Shown in pieces: positions 34,004 through 43,916 of a stretch of 64,000 nt of DNA (positions are counted from its first letter, which is position 1; each line of letters begins with the position of its first letter). The translations under genes were made by a program, and so were the position numbers. The notes under the pieces are model-generated. The model had not been told where the DNA came from. It was given only the letters and a program-made list of their open reading frames with translations, and made no database searches. Source of the stretch: JANQRZ01 sp965214485 (GTDB lineage: Bacteria > Bacteroidota > Rhodothermia > Rhodothermales > JANQRZ01); assembly GCA_965214485.1 (NCBI GenBank), contig CBDCBW010000004.1, positions 20,021 through 84,020 of the forward strand, given 5' to 3'.

Positions 34004-35194
34004 CTACGCCGCGACCCGCCCGAAGGCGGCGAGGAGGTGGCGGCAGGCCTCTTCGAGCACCGGCATTCGCTTGGCGTAGCAGAAGCGGAGGAAGAAGCGC
34101 CCGTCCCCGGCGTCGGCGAAGAACGAGTTGCCGGGGACCGCGGCGACGCCCGCCTCGCGGATCAGCGTGTCGCACGCGGCGCGGTCGTCCTCGAACCCGT
34201 CGCGCTGCCGGGCGAGGGCCTCGAAGTTCGCCAGGACGTAGTACGCCCCCTCGGGCCACGTGAACGTGAAGCCGCAGCGCTCCAGCGTCTCGCACATCAG
34301 CGTGCGCTTGGCGGCGTAGGCGGCCCGCATCTCGGCGAAGTACGCCGCCCGGTCCATCGCGAACGCCTCGGCGACGCCGTGCTGGAGCGGCGACGGCGCG
34401 CAGATGAAGACCAGGTCGTTGATCAGCCCCATCCGCTCGGCGACCGAGGCCGGGCCGACGGCGTAGCCGAGCCGCCACCCGGTCATGTTGTAGGTCTTCG
34501 AGAAGCCCGAGAGCGTGACCGTCCGAGGGTAGGCCCCCGGCAGCGAGCCGAGGGAGACGTGCTCGCGCCCGCCGTAGGTCATGTACTCGTAGATCTCGTC
34601 GGTGATGGCCCAGAGGTCGTGCCGCTCCAGGATCGCCAGCATCCTCTCCAGCTCGTCACGCGACCAGACTTTGCCGCACGGGTTCGACGGGGTGCAGACG
34701 AGCACGGCCTTCGTGCGCTCGGTGATCAGCGCCTCGACCTCGTCGAAGTCGATCCGCCAGTCCGGGGCGTGGAGCTTGGCCGTGACGCGCCGGACGCCGA
34801 AGAGGTCGAGCAGCCCGGTGTGGTAGCCGTAGAACGGCTCGAAGACGAGGCACTCGTCGCCGGGCTCGAAGAGCGTGAGGCACGCCGCCACGAAGGCCCC
34901 CGTCGAGCCTACCGAGACCACCACCTCGTCGTCGTCGGCGACGGGGAGGCGGTTGAAGCTCCGCGCCTTCTCGGCGATCCCGGCGCGGAGCTTCTCGATC
35001 CCGGCGTACGAAGTGTAGATCGAGCGGTCGCCGTCGATGGCGGCCTTCGCGCCGGCTTTGACCGCGTCCGGGGTCGGGAGGTCGCAGATGCCCTGGCCGA
35101 GGTTGATGCCGCGTGCGGCGTTGACGGCGAAGGTGACGGCGCGGATGTCGCTCTGGCGGAGGGCGTCGGTGCGGGCGGCGAGCGGCTTGGGCAT
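34004..35194 (-). CDS. PLP-dependent aminotransferase (kynurenine/methionine aminotransferase-like)
   Basis: 396 residues. Class I fold: INLGQGICDLPTPDAVK, STGAFVAACLTLF, CTPSNPCGKVWS, TDEIYEYMTYGG and the PLP lysine in SGFSKTYNMTGWRLGY. The LGQG start and the segment order match the YbdL/kynurenine-oxoglutarate branch. Substrate range is not decidable. The start at 35194 gives MPKPLAARTDALRQS; the open frame extends to 35341 without homology. It is transcribed away from the DUF4139 gene. Confidence 0.9.
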   Translation of the reverse strand: MPKPLAARTDALRQSDIRAVTFAVNAARGINLGQGICDLPTPDAVKAGAKAAIDGDRSIYTSYAGIEKLRAGIAEKARSFNRLPVADDDEVVVSVGSTGAFVAACLTLFEPGDECLVFEPFYGYHTGLLDLFGVRRVTAKLHAPDWRIDFDEVEALITERTKAVLVCTPSNPCGKVWSRDELERMLAILERHDLWAITDEIYEYMTYGGREHVSLGSLPGAYPRTVTLSGFSKTYNMTGWRLGYAVGPASVAERMGLINDLVFICAPSPLQHGVAEAFAMDRAAYFAEMRAAYAAKRTLMCETLERCGFTFTWPEGAYYVLANFEALARQRDGFEDDRAACDTLIREAGVAAVPGNSFFADAGDGRFFLRFCYAKRMPVLEEACRHLLAAFGRVAA

Positions 35195-35322
35195 CGGGAC
35201 GGAGGGATCGGGAGAGTGGGGAGGGTAGATCGACGTGCTACCAACCGGCGCGGCATCGAGCCGTTGGGCGAGGCGAGGCGGCCGCAGAGACGAGAAGCGC
35301 GCGCCGGTGCGTTCGTGCCGGG

Positions 35323-35330
35323 TACTTTGC
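35323..35330 (+). promoter_or_regulatory. putative -7 element of the DUF4139 gene
   Basis: TACTTTGC, 26 nt before the ATG at 35356. Confidence 0.45.
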
Positions 35331-35355
35331 CGCGTCTTCACCAGCCTCCCCTGCT

Positions 35356-36791
35356 ATGCGCCACGCTCTGCTCTGTTCGCTGCTCGGCCTCGCCGCCGCC
35401 GTGCCCGTCGCCGCGCAGCCGCTCGTGACCTCGACCGCTGAGGCCCGCGACGACGTGTCGCTGACGGTCTACAACCAGAACTTCGCCGTCGTCCGCGAGG
35501 TCCGGCCCCTCGCCTGCGCCCGGGCACCAACCTCGTCCGGTTCGAGGACGTGCCCACGCAAATCGACCCGACCTCGCTGGCGCTCAAGGCGCTCTCGGAC
35601 CCCGACGCCGTGCTCGTGCAGGAGCAGAACTACCAGTACGACCTGGTCAGCCGGGAGACGCTCCTCGACAAGTCCGTCGGCAAGCGCATCCGGTTCGTCG
35701 AGACGCAGCCCGACGGGAGCGAGGCCATCGTCGAGGCGACGTTGCTGAGCCAGCCCAGCCAGGGCACGGTCGTCCAGCTCGACGACGGGCGCGTGCTGCT
35801 TCACCCGCCGGGGAGGATCATCCTCGACGGCCTGCCCGAGGGCTTGGTCTCGCGGCCGTCGCTCCTGTGGCGGCTCGACGCGGCGCGCGGCGGGACCTAC
35901 CCGACCGAGGTCTCGTACCTCACCAACGGCATCACCTGGACCGCCGACTACGTCGCCGTCATCAACGAGGCCGAGGACGCCGTGGATCTAACGGGCTGGG
36001 TGACGCTGGACAACCGCAGCGGCGCGACCTACCGCGACGCCGAGCTCCAGCTCATGGCCGGCGACGTGCGCAGGGTGCAGGAGTACCAGGAGGTGGCGGT
36101 GACCTACGAGCGGCCGATCGTCCAGCGCGACGCCATCGGGGTGCCCGAACCGGCATTCGGCCAAGAGGCGTTCTTCGAGTACCACCTCTACACCCTCGAC
36201 GGGCGCACCACCATCGGCCAGAACGAGACGAAGCAGATGACGCTGCTCGCCGCCGCGGACGTGGGCGTGCGCCGCCGCCTCGTCTTTGACCCGCAGCGCC
36301 GGCGGACCTACGGCCGGGGCCGGCAGGGCGGTTCCACGCAGGAGGCGGGGCTGAGCATCATGCTGGAGATGAAAAACACGGAGGCGAACCGCATGGGGAT
36401 GCCGCTCCCGAAGGGCAAGGTCCGGCTCTACAAGTCCGACGCGCGCGGCAACCTCCAATTCCTCGGCGAAGACCTGATCGACCACACGCCGCGCAATGAG
36501 GAGGTCCGGCTCTACGTCGGCGACGCCTTCGACGTGGTCGGCACCCAGATCGTCAAAGACGAACGGCGGCCCGCCTCCGACACGGTCGAACAGGACGTCG
36601 AGGTGTCGATCCGCAACCGGAAGGAGACCACGACCGAGGTCGTCGTGATCGCTCGCGGCTACGCGGAGTGGTCGATCTTGCAGAGCAACCGCGAGTTCGA
36701 CCGGCTCGACGCCCACACCGCCGAGTTCCCGGTCACGCTGCAACCCGACGAGGAGCTTACGCTGACTTACACCACCCGAAGCTCGTGGTAG
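35356..36791 (+). CDS. DUF4139-family secreted protein with an internal frameshift
   Basis: Signal peptide (MRHALLCSLLGLAAAVPVAA), then TVYNQNFAVVREVRPLA in one frame. At about 35510 the frame must shift by one base (a CCC run read as CC) to continue as TNLVRFEDVPTQIDPTSLAL. Restored, the protein has about 478 residues and the DUF4139 body: NGITWTADYVAVI, NRSGATYRDAELQLMAGDVR, FFEYHLYTLDGRTTI. The family is periplasmic or surface-exposed, with role unknown. The next gene starts 7 nt inside its end. A one-base error in a homopolymer is the simplest explanation. Confidence 0.85.
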
Positions 36792-38020
36792 CCCTCGCGC
36801 TCCTGCTGCTCGGCGCGCTCGCGCCGCCCGACCCCGCAGGCGTCGTGACCGGCGCGCAGCGGCTCGTCGACTCCGGCTTCGCCGCGCTCGGCGGGCAGAC
36901 CGTCGGCCTCGTGACGAACCACACGGCGACGGTGGAGACCGCGGACGGCGGGCCGGGCCACCTCATCGACCGGCTGCACGCGGCCCCGAACGTGAGGCTC
37001 GCCGCGCTCTTCGGGCCGGAGCACGGGCTGCGCGGCACGGTCGAGGCCGGGGCCGCCGTCGGGAGCGGGACCGACGCGGCGACGGGCGTGCCGGTCTTCA
37101 GCCTCTACGGCGCGTCGAAGACCCCGCCGCCCGAGGCGCTGGAAAACCTCGACGCGCTCGTCTTCGACATGCAGGACATCGGTGCCCGGTTCTACACGTA
37201 CGTCTCGACGATGGGCCGCGCGATGCAGGCCGCCGCCGCTGCCGGCCTCCCCTTCGTCGTCCTCGACCGGCCGAACCCGCTCGGCGGACGGGCGAGCGGA
37301 TTCGTGCTGGAGCCGGAGCACGCCTCGTTCGTCGGCCTCTACCCGGTCCCGATTCAGCACGGGCTGACGGTGGGCGAGCTGGCCCGGATGATCGCCGGCG
37401 AGGGCTGGCTCCCCGGCCTCGATTCGCTCGACCTCCGGGTCGTCGAGGTGACGGGCTGGCACCGGGCGATGCTGGGGCCGGGCGGGCGGGAGTTCGTCCC
37501 GACGAGCCCCAACATCCCGAGCTTCGAGACGGCGCTCGTCTACCCCGGCGTCGCCCTCTTCGAGGGCACGGTTGTGAGCGAAGGGCGCGGGACCGACGCG
37601 CCGTTCCTGCTCGTCGGCGCGCCGTGGCTCGAGGCCGGCGCGCTCGCCGACACGCTCAACCGGCGGGGCCTGCCGGGCGTTCGGTTCGAGGCAGAGCGCT
37701 TCGCCCCGCGCTCGATCCCCGGCGTCGCTGCCCGTCCGAAGTTCGAGGGCGAAAACGTCCGCGGGGTGCGCCTTCTCGTCACCGATGCGGCGGCGGTTCG
37801 TCCGGTCGAGCTGGGCGTCCACCTCCTGCACGCGGTCTATCACCGCCGCCCGCCCGACGCCGCGTTCTTCGACGCGGACTGGCTCGCCCGGCTCGCCGGC
37901 ACGCGGCGGCTCCAACGGATGATCGAGGCCGGGGCCCGGCCCGAGGCGGTCGTCGGCGCGTGGCAGGCCGAGGTGGCTGCGTTCGAGGAGGCGCGGCGGG
38001 CGTACCTGCTGTACGAGTAG
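36785..38020 (+). CDS. DUF1343/NamZ-like exo-beta-N-acetylmuramidase
   Basis: 411 residues from GTG 36785, which overlaps the preceding stop. The family is known to remove terminal MurNAc residues from peptidoglycan fragments (NamZ). Seen: signal peptide region VALALLLLGALAPP, then LVTNHTATVETADGG, ALFGPEHGLRGTVEAG, DALVFDMQDIGARFYTYVST, DRPNPLGG and FVPTSPNIPS. Alternative earlier starts in this frame lie inside the DUF4139 gene and are less likely. Possibly recycles muropeptides at the envelope. Confidence 0.88.
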   Translation: MVALALLLLGALAPPDPAGVVTGAQRLVDSGFAALGGQTVGLVTNHTATVETADGGPGHLIDRLHAAPNVRLAALFGPEHGLRGTVEAGAAVGSGTDAATGVPVFSLYGASKTPPPEALENLDALVFDMQDIGARFYTYVSTMGRAMQAAAAAGLPFVVLDRPNPLGGRASGFVLEPEHASFVGLYPVPIQHGLTVGELARMIAGEGWLPGLDSLDLRVVEVTGWHRAMLGPGGREFVPTSPNIPSFETALVYPGVALFEGTVVSEGRGTDAPFLLVGAPWLEAGALADTLNRRGLPGVRFEAERFAPRSIPGVAARPKFEGENVRGVRLLVTDAAAVRPVELGVHLLHAVYHRRPPDAAFFDADWLARLAGTRRLQRMIEAGARPEAVVGAWQAEVAAFEEARRAYLLYE

Positions 38021-38054
38021 CCGTCACCGAGCGGCCGTCACCGAGCGGCCGTCA
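38021..38054. repeat. 14-bp tandem repeat between convergent stops
   Basis: CCGTCACCGAGCGG at 38021-38034 and 38035-38048 plus CCGTCA. It lies between the stops of the NamZ-like gene and the next minus-strand gene. Confidence 0.85.
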
Positions 38055-38606
38055 GTCCGGTCGGAAGCTCTGCACCATCGCCTCGAAGGCGGGCTGCGAC
38101 GCCTCGAAGCGGCGGGCCGGAGCGGTGCCGGTCAGCGTGTAGGCGCGTCCGCCCGCCAGGACCAGGTACGCCAGCACCCGGAGCCGCCGCCCGCCGTAGG
38201 TGTGCTCGTAGACGAACCGCCGCGCCGGCAGCGCGCCGACCGTCGCCTCGCCCGCCTCGACGGCCTCGAACGCCGCGAGCTCGCTGCGCAGGGTGACGAA
38301 CTCCCGGCGGTACGCCTCCTCGAGGGGCCGGCCCGCCGCCATCCCCTCGACCGAGACGTTGAGGTTGGGGCGGAAGCCGTCCGCCGACCGAGGGCTCAGC
38401 ACCAGAAGAGCCGCGCCGCTCACGTCCTGCCGCGCCGTCCACCCCGCCGGCGCGGTGAGGCCGAAGGCGAGGCGGTACGCCTCGCGGTCCGCCTCGCGGT
38501 CCGCTCCGGTCGCGGGCTGAGCGTCGGCGGACTCGCCCCACGCACACACCGCCAGGACGAGGAGGCTGCGCACGAGCCTGCGCCAGGCTATCGGAAGGAG
38601 GGGCAC
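38052..38606 (-). CDS. small secreted protein, DcrB/DUF1795-like
   Basis: 184 residues from GTG 38606. The signal peptide (RRLVRSLLVLAVCAWGESAD) precedes one alpha/beta domain: GLTAPAGWTARQ, REFVTLRSELAAFEAVEAGE, ALPARRFVYEHTYGGRRLRV and FEAMVQSFRPD, the pattern of DcrB/PsbP-like DUF1795 proteins. Function unknown, possibly envelope stress. The upstream ATG at 38723 in this frame would precede the promoter element at 38693-38700, so I prefer the GTG. Confidence 0.75.
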   Translation of the reverse strand: MPLLPIAWRRLVRSLLVLAVCAWGESADAQPATGADREADREAYRLAFGLTAPAGWTARQDVSGAALLVLSPRSADGFRPNLNVSVEGMAAGRPLEEAYRREFVTLRSELAAFEAVEAGEATVGALPARRFVYEHTYGGRRLRVLAYLVLAGGRAYTLTGTAPARRFEASQPAFEAMVQSFRPD

Positions 38607-38692
38607 GGCGGGGTTCTGTTTAGGACTGCTGATCAGGACTGCTGAGCCGCGCCGCCCGGTCCCGACGGCCCCGCCCAGCGAAAGGGGGGAGC

Positions 38693-38700
38693 CGAAGCTA
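38693..38700 (-). promoter_or_regulatory. putative -7 element of the DcrB-like gene
   Basis: TAGCTTCG on the minus strand, 87 nt before the chosen GTG start at 38606. Confidence 0.45.
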
Positions 38701-38918
38701 GACGCCGCGCCGGACTTAGGCAATGCCGTTGTTTACGCGCCCCTTGCTCCCGCTCGGCGGCGAGGCGACGATTCGCCCGCCCTCGGTTCCATTTTCCACC
38801 GCTCGCCGCGGCCGGGTTCTGCGTCTACGAATCCGGTCCCGGTCCAGCTCCGTTCGCCCTTCTGGCCCGATCTATGCGGGACGGGGGGCACCCTGTTTTG
38901 TTGAACGCGCACCCTCCG

Positions 38919-39056
38919 ATGACTTCTTACGTGTCCTTCGCACTCGGCACGGCGCTGATCGTCGGCGCGGGCTGGCTCGCCCGCCGCCGCTACACGCCCG
39001 CCGCCTCGCTCCGACCGGCCCCCGGCTTCACCAACGACGACATCGTCTGGCTGTAG
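38919..39056 (+). CDS. small membrane protein
   Basis: 45 residues: MTSYVSFALGTALIVGAGWL forms one transmembrane helix, followed by ARRRYTP and an Asp-rich tail. No family recognised. An earlier in-frame ATG at 38874 would add 15 residues. Convergent with bshB1, 13 nt apart. Moderate evidence: good start context but no homology. Confidence 0.45.
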   Translation: MTSYVSFALGTALIVGAGWLARRRYTPAASLRPAPGFTNDDIVWL

Positions 39057-39069
39057 CTTTTTTCGCGGG

Positions 39070-39834
39070 CTACCGGAAGCGCTTTTCTGCGCCGAGCACC
39101 GCCACCAGGTCCCCGACCCCGACCGGGCCGTGCCGGTAGAGCAGCGGCTCCCCGAAGGTCGCGCCGATGCGGTAGCCCCAGTCCCGCGCCCGCGCCTCGA
39201 CCCACCGGAAGAAGGCAGGGTTCGAGATGAACGTCTCCGGCTCGCCCGCCTCGGGCTCGTAGTCCGGGTTGAAGAACTGGCTCTTGAACGCCCGCAGCGC
39301 CGCCGTCCGCTGCTCCCAGACGTCGGAGACGTCCACGACGAACGTCGGCTCGAACGGGATCGACTGCATGTAGTGGAGGACGTGGCTCGGGCGCCACGGC
39401 TCCTGCGGCGTCCCGTCGTCCTCGAAGGTTTCGAGCTTGCGCAGGCCGCCGTAGAACAGCGCGTCCAGGGCGAGCCGGGCGGCGTCGCCGTGGTCCGGGT
39501 GCCGGTCTTCGGGCGCGTTGACGAGGACGATGGGGGGCCGGTAGCGCCGGACGAGCCGGACGATTTTCTCCCGGTTCGACGGGGTGTTTCGGATGTCCCC
39601 GTCCGGCAAGCCCAGGTTGTCCCGCGCGGCGAGGCCGAGAATCTCAGCAGCGGCCGTGGCCTCCTCCATGCGCCCCTCGGGCGTCCCCCGGCTGCCGAGC
39701 TCGCCGCGCGTGAAGTCCACGACGCCGGTCCGATGGCCGTCGCGGGCGAGGACGCACATCGTCCCGCCGGCGCACAGCTCGACGTCGTCCGGGTGGGCGG
39801 CGAGGGCGAGGACGTCGAGGGCGGGCTCAGGCAT
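39070..39834 (-). CDS. bshB1: BshB1-type N-acetylglucosaminyl-malate deacetylase (LmbE family)
   Basis: 254 residues. Removes acetyl from GlcNAc-malate in bacillithiol synthesis. Zinc motif AHPDDVELCAGGT at the N-terminus, then FTRGELGSRGTPEGR and EDRHPDHGDA match the PIG-L/BshB1 family. It overlaps the upstream antiporter gene by 8 bp, so both are cotranscribed. The acceptor could also be another GlcNAc conjugate, but the BshB1-specific segments fit well. Confidence 0.88.
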   Translation of the reverse strand: MPEPALDVLALAAHPDDVELCAGGTMCVLARDGHRTGVVDFTRGELGSRGTPEGRMEEATAAAEILGLAARDNLGLPDGDIRNTPSNREKIVRLVRRYRPPIVLVNAPEDRHPDHGDAARLALDALFYGGLRKLETFEDDGTPQEPWRPSHVLHYMQSIPFEPTFVVDVSDVWEQRTAALRAFKSQFFNPDYEPEAGEPETFISNPAFFRWVEARARDWGYRIGATFGEPLLYRHGPVGVGDLVAVLGAEKRFR

Positions 39835-41191
39835 CGGTCTCGGGCGGAGCGTCGTCGTCGTCCGTTTCCATGCTGTGCGCGGCGCGCTCCTCGCGCTTCG
39901 AGCGCTTGGAGTACCACGCCATGATCGGCGTCACCGAGAGGCCGTGGACCGTCACGCTGATGGCAATGACGAGGAGGACGATGCTGAGGATGCGCCCCGA
40001 GAACAGGTCGTAGACGCCGTGGTTCTCGGCGTACATCAGGTAGTAGATCGAGCCGATCCCCCGGATGCCGAACCACGCGATGAGCTCGCGCTGCAGGCCC
40101 GTCGTGGCCGAGCCGAGCAGGCCGAGCCACACCGAGACCGGGCGGATGACGACGAACAGCACGCCGGTGAAGAGGAGCGCGTCGCTCCCCCAGTCGGCGT
40201 AGGTGAGGAGGGCCCCGACGAGGATGACGAGCGCGACCCCGCCGATCCGCTCGAGCTGCTCCGCGAAGCCGAGCACCGCCGAGGCCATGTAGGCCGGGGC
40301 GGCCTCCGCATCGACGGCAACTTCTTCCGCTCGGCCCTCGCGCGCGGTGGACTCCACTTCCTCCGTCGGCTTGTCGCCGGTGTGGCGGCGCTCCTCGAAG
40401 CGCAGCGCGAGGCCCGCCGCGAAGACCGCGAGGAAGGCGTAGGTGTGGGCGAAGAGCGCGAGGCCGTAGCTCAGCGCGACCAGGCCGAGCGCGAGAAAGT
40501 CGTCCAGCCCGACGGCCTCCTCGTGCTCGCGCCGGAGGTAGACCACGAGCCGCCCCACGGCCAGCCCGAGCACCGCCCCCACGCCGATCCCGCCGATCAC
40601 CGCCCACACCACATCCACCGCGACCCACCGCCAGCCGTACTCGCCCAGCTCGTGCAGCCCGAGCAGGCCCAGGCCGAGCATGACGAAGGGGAACGCCGCC
40701 CCGTCGTTGAACCCGGCTTCGCCCGTCAGGCTGAAGCGGAGCCGGTCCCGGTCGTCCGGGTTCTCGATCTGCACGTCCGAGGCGAGCACCGGGTCGGTCG
40801 GCGCGAGGACGGCACCGAGGAGCACGGCGGCCCCGAGGGGGAGGCCGAGCAGGACCACGCCCGCGAGCGCGACGAGGCCGACCGTGAGCGCCATCGAGAC
40901 CGTCGCGAGGCGGAGCGGGAGCTTCCAGCGCCCGTCGTGGAGCGGCGTGCGGAGCTTGAGCCCGGCGGCGAAGAGCGAGAGGATGACCGCGACCTCGGCC
41001 AGCCGCTCGAGCGTCGCCGCCTGCTCGATCGGGTCGATGACGAGCAGCCCGAGGCCGAGCGGCCCGATCCCGAGGCCGACCAAAAGGTAGAGCTGCGCCG
41101 CCGAGAGCGGAAGCCGCTTGACCAGGGTCCCGGCCAGCGCCATCAGCGTGAGCACGAAGCCGGCGACGAGAAACCAGTAGTTGAAGTCCAT
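39827..41191 (-). CDS. CPA1-type cation/proton antiporter
   Basis: 454 residues, about 12 membrane helices. N-terminus FNYWFLVAGFVLTLMALAGT, catalytic ND in LTGEAGFNDGAAFPFV (helix 5 region), PTDPVLASDVQ, and the conserved WFGIRGIGSIYY of CPA1 transporters. A charged cytosolic loop (about 275-310) splits the core. A C-terminal acidic tail follows. The start at 41191 gives MDFNYWFLVAG. It probably exports Na+ or K+ in exchange for H+. It precedes bshB1 in one operon. Confidence 0.87.
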   Translation of the reverse strand: MDFNYWFLVAGFVLTLMALAGTLVKRLPLSAAQLYLLVGLGIGPLGLGLLVIDPIEQAATLERLAEVAVILSLFAAGLKLRTPLHDGRWKLPLRLATVSMALTVGLVALAGVVLLGLPLGAAVLLGAVLAPTDPVLASDVQIENPDDRDRLRFSLTGEAGFNDGAAFPFVMLGLGLLGLHELGEYGWRWVAVDVVWAVIGGIGVGAVLGLAVGRLVVYLRREHEEAVGLDDFLALGLVALSYGLALFAHTYAFLAVFAAGLALRFEERRHTGDKPTEEVESTAREGRAEEVAVDAEAAPAYMASAVLGFAEQLERIGGVALVILVGALLTYADWGSDALLFTGVLFVVIRPVSVWLGLLGSATTGLQRELIAWFGIRGIGSIYYLMYAENHGVYDLFSGRILSIVLLVIAISVTVHGLSVTPIMAWYSKRSKREERAAHSMETDDDDAPPETDA

Positions 41192-41257
41192 AGGCGCTAG
41201 ACGGGCCGGGGGTGGGCACGCGAGCCGCAGCATACCGCCATGCGCCGGATCGCCACG

Positions 41258-43831
41258 TCAGTTTACCACGAAGTTGACGAGGCGGCCGGGGACGTAAATC
41301 TCCTTCCGCACCGTACCCTCGGCGAGGTAGCGGGCGACGTTCTCCTCGGCGCGGGCCGCGGCGAGCGCGGCCTCCTTCGAAGCGTCGGTGGCGACGGTGA
41401 CGGTCCCGCGCAGCTTGCCGTTGACCTGCACGGCGAGCTCGATCTCGTCCTCCTCGAGGTAGGCTTCGTCGTGCTCGGGCCACGGCGCGTAGGTCAGGCT
41501 CGCCGGGTGCCCGAGGCGCTGCCACAGCTCCTCGCCGAGGTGCGGCGCGAAGGGCGCGAGCAGGAGCACGAAGTCGTCGAGGACGGCCTTCGGCGTGGCG
41601 TCCCACTTCGTGGCTTCGTTGACGAACTCGATGAGGGCCGCGATGGCCGTGTTGAAGCGGAGGCCGTCGATGTCCTCGGTGACCTTCTTGACGGTGGCGT
41701 GGAGGGTGCGGAGCTGCGCCCTCGTCGGCTCGCTCTCGGCAGCGTCCTGCTCGGTCACGAGGCGCCACGCGCGGGCGAGGAAGCGGTGGACGCCCTTCAC
41801 GTCGTCGGTGCGCCAGGGCTTGGTCTGCTCGAGCGGCCCCATGTACATCTCGTAGAGCCGGAGCGAGTCCGCGCCGTACTCGGCGATGATGTCGTCCGGG
41901 TTGACGACGTTGCCCCGGCTCTTCGACATCTTGTGCGCCCGCGCCTCGACCTCCACCTCAGGTTCGGCTTCGAGCACGAACCGGTCGCCGCGCTTCTCGA
42001 CCTGGCGCTCGTCGACCGTGCTCGCGGTGCCGTCGCGGGTGACGGTGAACTCGACCTCGCCGAGGATCATGCCCTGGTTGACGAGGCGGGCGAACGGCTC
42101 CTCGGTCGAGACCACGCCCGCGTCGAACAAGACTTTGTGCCAGAACCGCGCGTAGAGCAGGTGCAGCACCGCGTGCTCGGCCCCCCCGACGTAGAGGTCG
42201 ACCGGCATCCAGTAGCGCTCCTTCTCGGGGTCGACGAGGCGGGCGTCGTTGTCGGGGTCGAGGTACCGGAGGTAGTACCAGCACGAGCCGGCCCACTGCG
42301 GCATCGTGTTCGTCTCGCGCTCGGCGGGCTGCCCGTCGAAGGTCGTGTTCACCCACTCGGGAATCCCCGCGAGCGGGCTCTCGCCCGTGCCGCTCGGGTG
42401 GTAGCGCTCGACCTCGGGGAGCGTCACCGGAAGGTCGTCCGGCGAGAGCGGGTGCGGCTCGCCGCCGACGAAGACGACGGGGAATGGCTCGCCCCAGTAG
42501 CGCTGCCGGCTGAAGAGCCAGTCACGCAGCTTGTAGTTGACGTGGGCTCGCCCGACGCCCTCGCGCTCGAGCCACTCGGTCATCCCCGCCTTGGCCTCGT
42601 CCACGCCCAGCCCGTTGAGGTTCACGCCGCGCTCGGCGATGCCCGGGATGGCGCGGCCCGAGGAGTCAGAATTAATGGCGGGACCATCGCCGGGGTACGC
42701 CTGCCCGTCGAAGCCCTCCGGCGGCCGGACGGTGCGGACGATGGGCAAGCCGTAGCGCTCGGCGAAGTCCCAGTCGCGCTGGTCCTGGCCGGGGACGGCC
42801 ATGATCGCGCCGGTGCCGTAGCTCGCGAGCACGTAGTCGGCGATCCAGACCGGGATGTGCTGACCCGTCGCGGGGTTGAGGGCGTGGCCGCCGGTGAAGA
42901 CGCCGGTCTTCTCCTTCTGCAGCTCGGTCCGCTCGAGGTCCGACTTGAGCGCGGCGAGCGTGCGGTACTCTTCGACGGCCTCGGCCTGCTCCGGCGTCGT
43001 GATCTCGTCGACGAGCGGGTGCTCGGGGGCGAGGACCATGAAGGTCGCGCCGAAGAGCGTGTCGGGGCGCGTCGTGAAGACGCGAATCCGGCGCTCGGCG
43101 TGGCCGAAGACGGGGAAGTCGATCTCCGCGCCTTCGCTCCGGCCGATCCAGTTGCGCTGCATCTCCTTGAGCGACTCCGGCCAGCCCAGGTCCTCCAGGC
43201 CACTGAGGAGGCGTTCGGCGTAGGCGGTGATCCGGAGCATCCACTGCCGCATCGGGCGGCGCACCACGGGGTGGTTGCCGCGCTCGCTCCGCCCGTCGAT
43301 CACCTCCTCGTTGGCGAGGACGGTCCCGAGCGCGGGGCACCAGTTGACCGGCACCTCGGCCTGATACGCCAGCCCTTTTTCGTAGAGCTTGAGGAAGATC
43401 CACTGCGTCCACTTCACGTAGCCCGGGTCGGTGGTGTTGACCTCGCGGCTCCAGTCGTACGAGAAGCCGAGCATCTTGAGTTGGGCGCGGAAGCGCGCGA
43501 TGTTGCGCTTGGTGGTCTGGCGCGGGTGGGTGCCGGTCTCGACGGCGTACTGCTCGGCGGGCAGCCCGAAGGCGTCCCAGCCGATGGGGTGGAGCACGTT
43601 GAAGCCCTGCATCCGCCGCGCCCGCGCCAGGATGTCGGTGGCGGTGTAGCCCTCCGGGTGGCCGACGTGCAGCCCTGCGCCGGAGGGGTAGGGGAACATG
43701 TCGAGGACGTAATACTTCGGGCGCGAGGCGTCGAAGCCGGGGTCGCCGGGGCCGGGCGTCCGGAAGGTCTCGTGCACCTCCCAGTGACGCTGCCACCGGG
43801 GCTCGATCTCGTCGAAGGGGTAGCCTGCCAT
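41258..43831 (-). CDS. leuS: leucyl-tRNA synthetase
   Basis: 857 residues. Class I synthetase: HIGH-type motif GAGLHVGHPEGYT (about residue 51-63), CP1 editing domain, KMSKSRGNVV (about 634), and C-terminal anticodon-binding helices. Normal length. Own promoter element 32 nt upstream. No editing-site loss seen. Confidence 0.98.
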   Translation of the reverse strand: MAGYPFDEIEPRWQRHWEVHETFRTPGPGDPGFDASRPKYYVLDMFPYPSGAGLHVGHPEGYTATDILARARRMQGFNVLHPIGWDAFGLPAEQYAVETGTHPRQTTKRNIARFRAQLKMLGFSYDWSREVNTTDPGYVKWTQWIFLKLYEKGLAYQAEVPVNWCPALGTVLANEEVIDGRSERGNHPVVRRPMRQWMLRITAYAERLLSGLEDLGWPESLKEMQRNWIGRSEGAEIDFPVFGHAERRIRVFTTRPDTLFGATFMVLAPEHPLVDEITTPEQAEAVEEYRTLAALKSDLERTELQKEKTGVFTGGHALNPATGQHIPVWIADYVLASYGTGAIMAVPGQDQRDWDFAERYGLPIVRTVRPPEGFDGQAYPGDGPAINSDSSGRAIPGIAERGVNLNGLGVDEAKAGMTEWLEREGVGRAHVNYKLRDWLFSRQRYWGEPFPVVFVGGEPHPLSPDDLPVTLPEVERYHPSGTGESPLAGIPEWVNTTFDGQPAERETNTMPQWAGSCWYYLRYLDPDNDARLVDPEKERYWMPVDLYVGGAEHAVLHLLYARFWHKVLFDAGVVSTEEPFARLVNQGMILGEVEFTVTRDGTASTVDERQVEKRGDRFVLEAEPEVEVEARAHKMSKSRGNVVNPDDIIAEYGADSLRLYEMYMGPLEQTKPWRTDDVKGVHRFLARAWRLVTEQDAAESEPTRAQLRTLHATVKKVTEDIDGLRFNTAIAALIEFVNEATKWDATPKAVLDDFVLLLAPFAPHLGEELWQRLGHPASLTYAPWPEHDEAYLEEDEIELAVQVNGKLRGTVTVATDASKEAALAAARAEENVARYLAEGTVRKEIYVPGRLVNFVVN

Positions 43832-43862
43832 CGGTGGGGTCGGGAGTCGAGAGTTGGGAGCC

Positions 43863-43870
43863 CGAAGCTA
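43863..43870 (-). promoter_or_regulatory. putative -7 promoter element of leuS
   Basis: TAGCTTCG on the minus strand, 32 nt before the leuS ATG. Confidence 0.55.
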
Positions 43871-43916
43871 CGGCGGTGGGCACCGGCGTGTGTGTGCGGG
43901 CGGGGTGAAAGGCGCG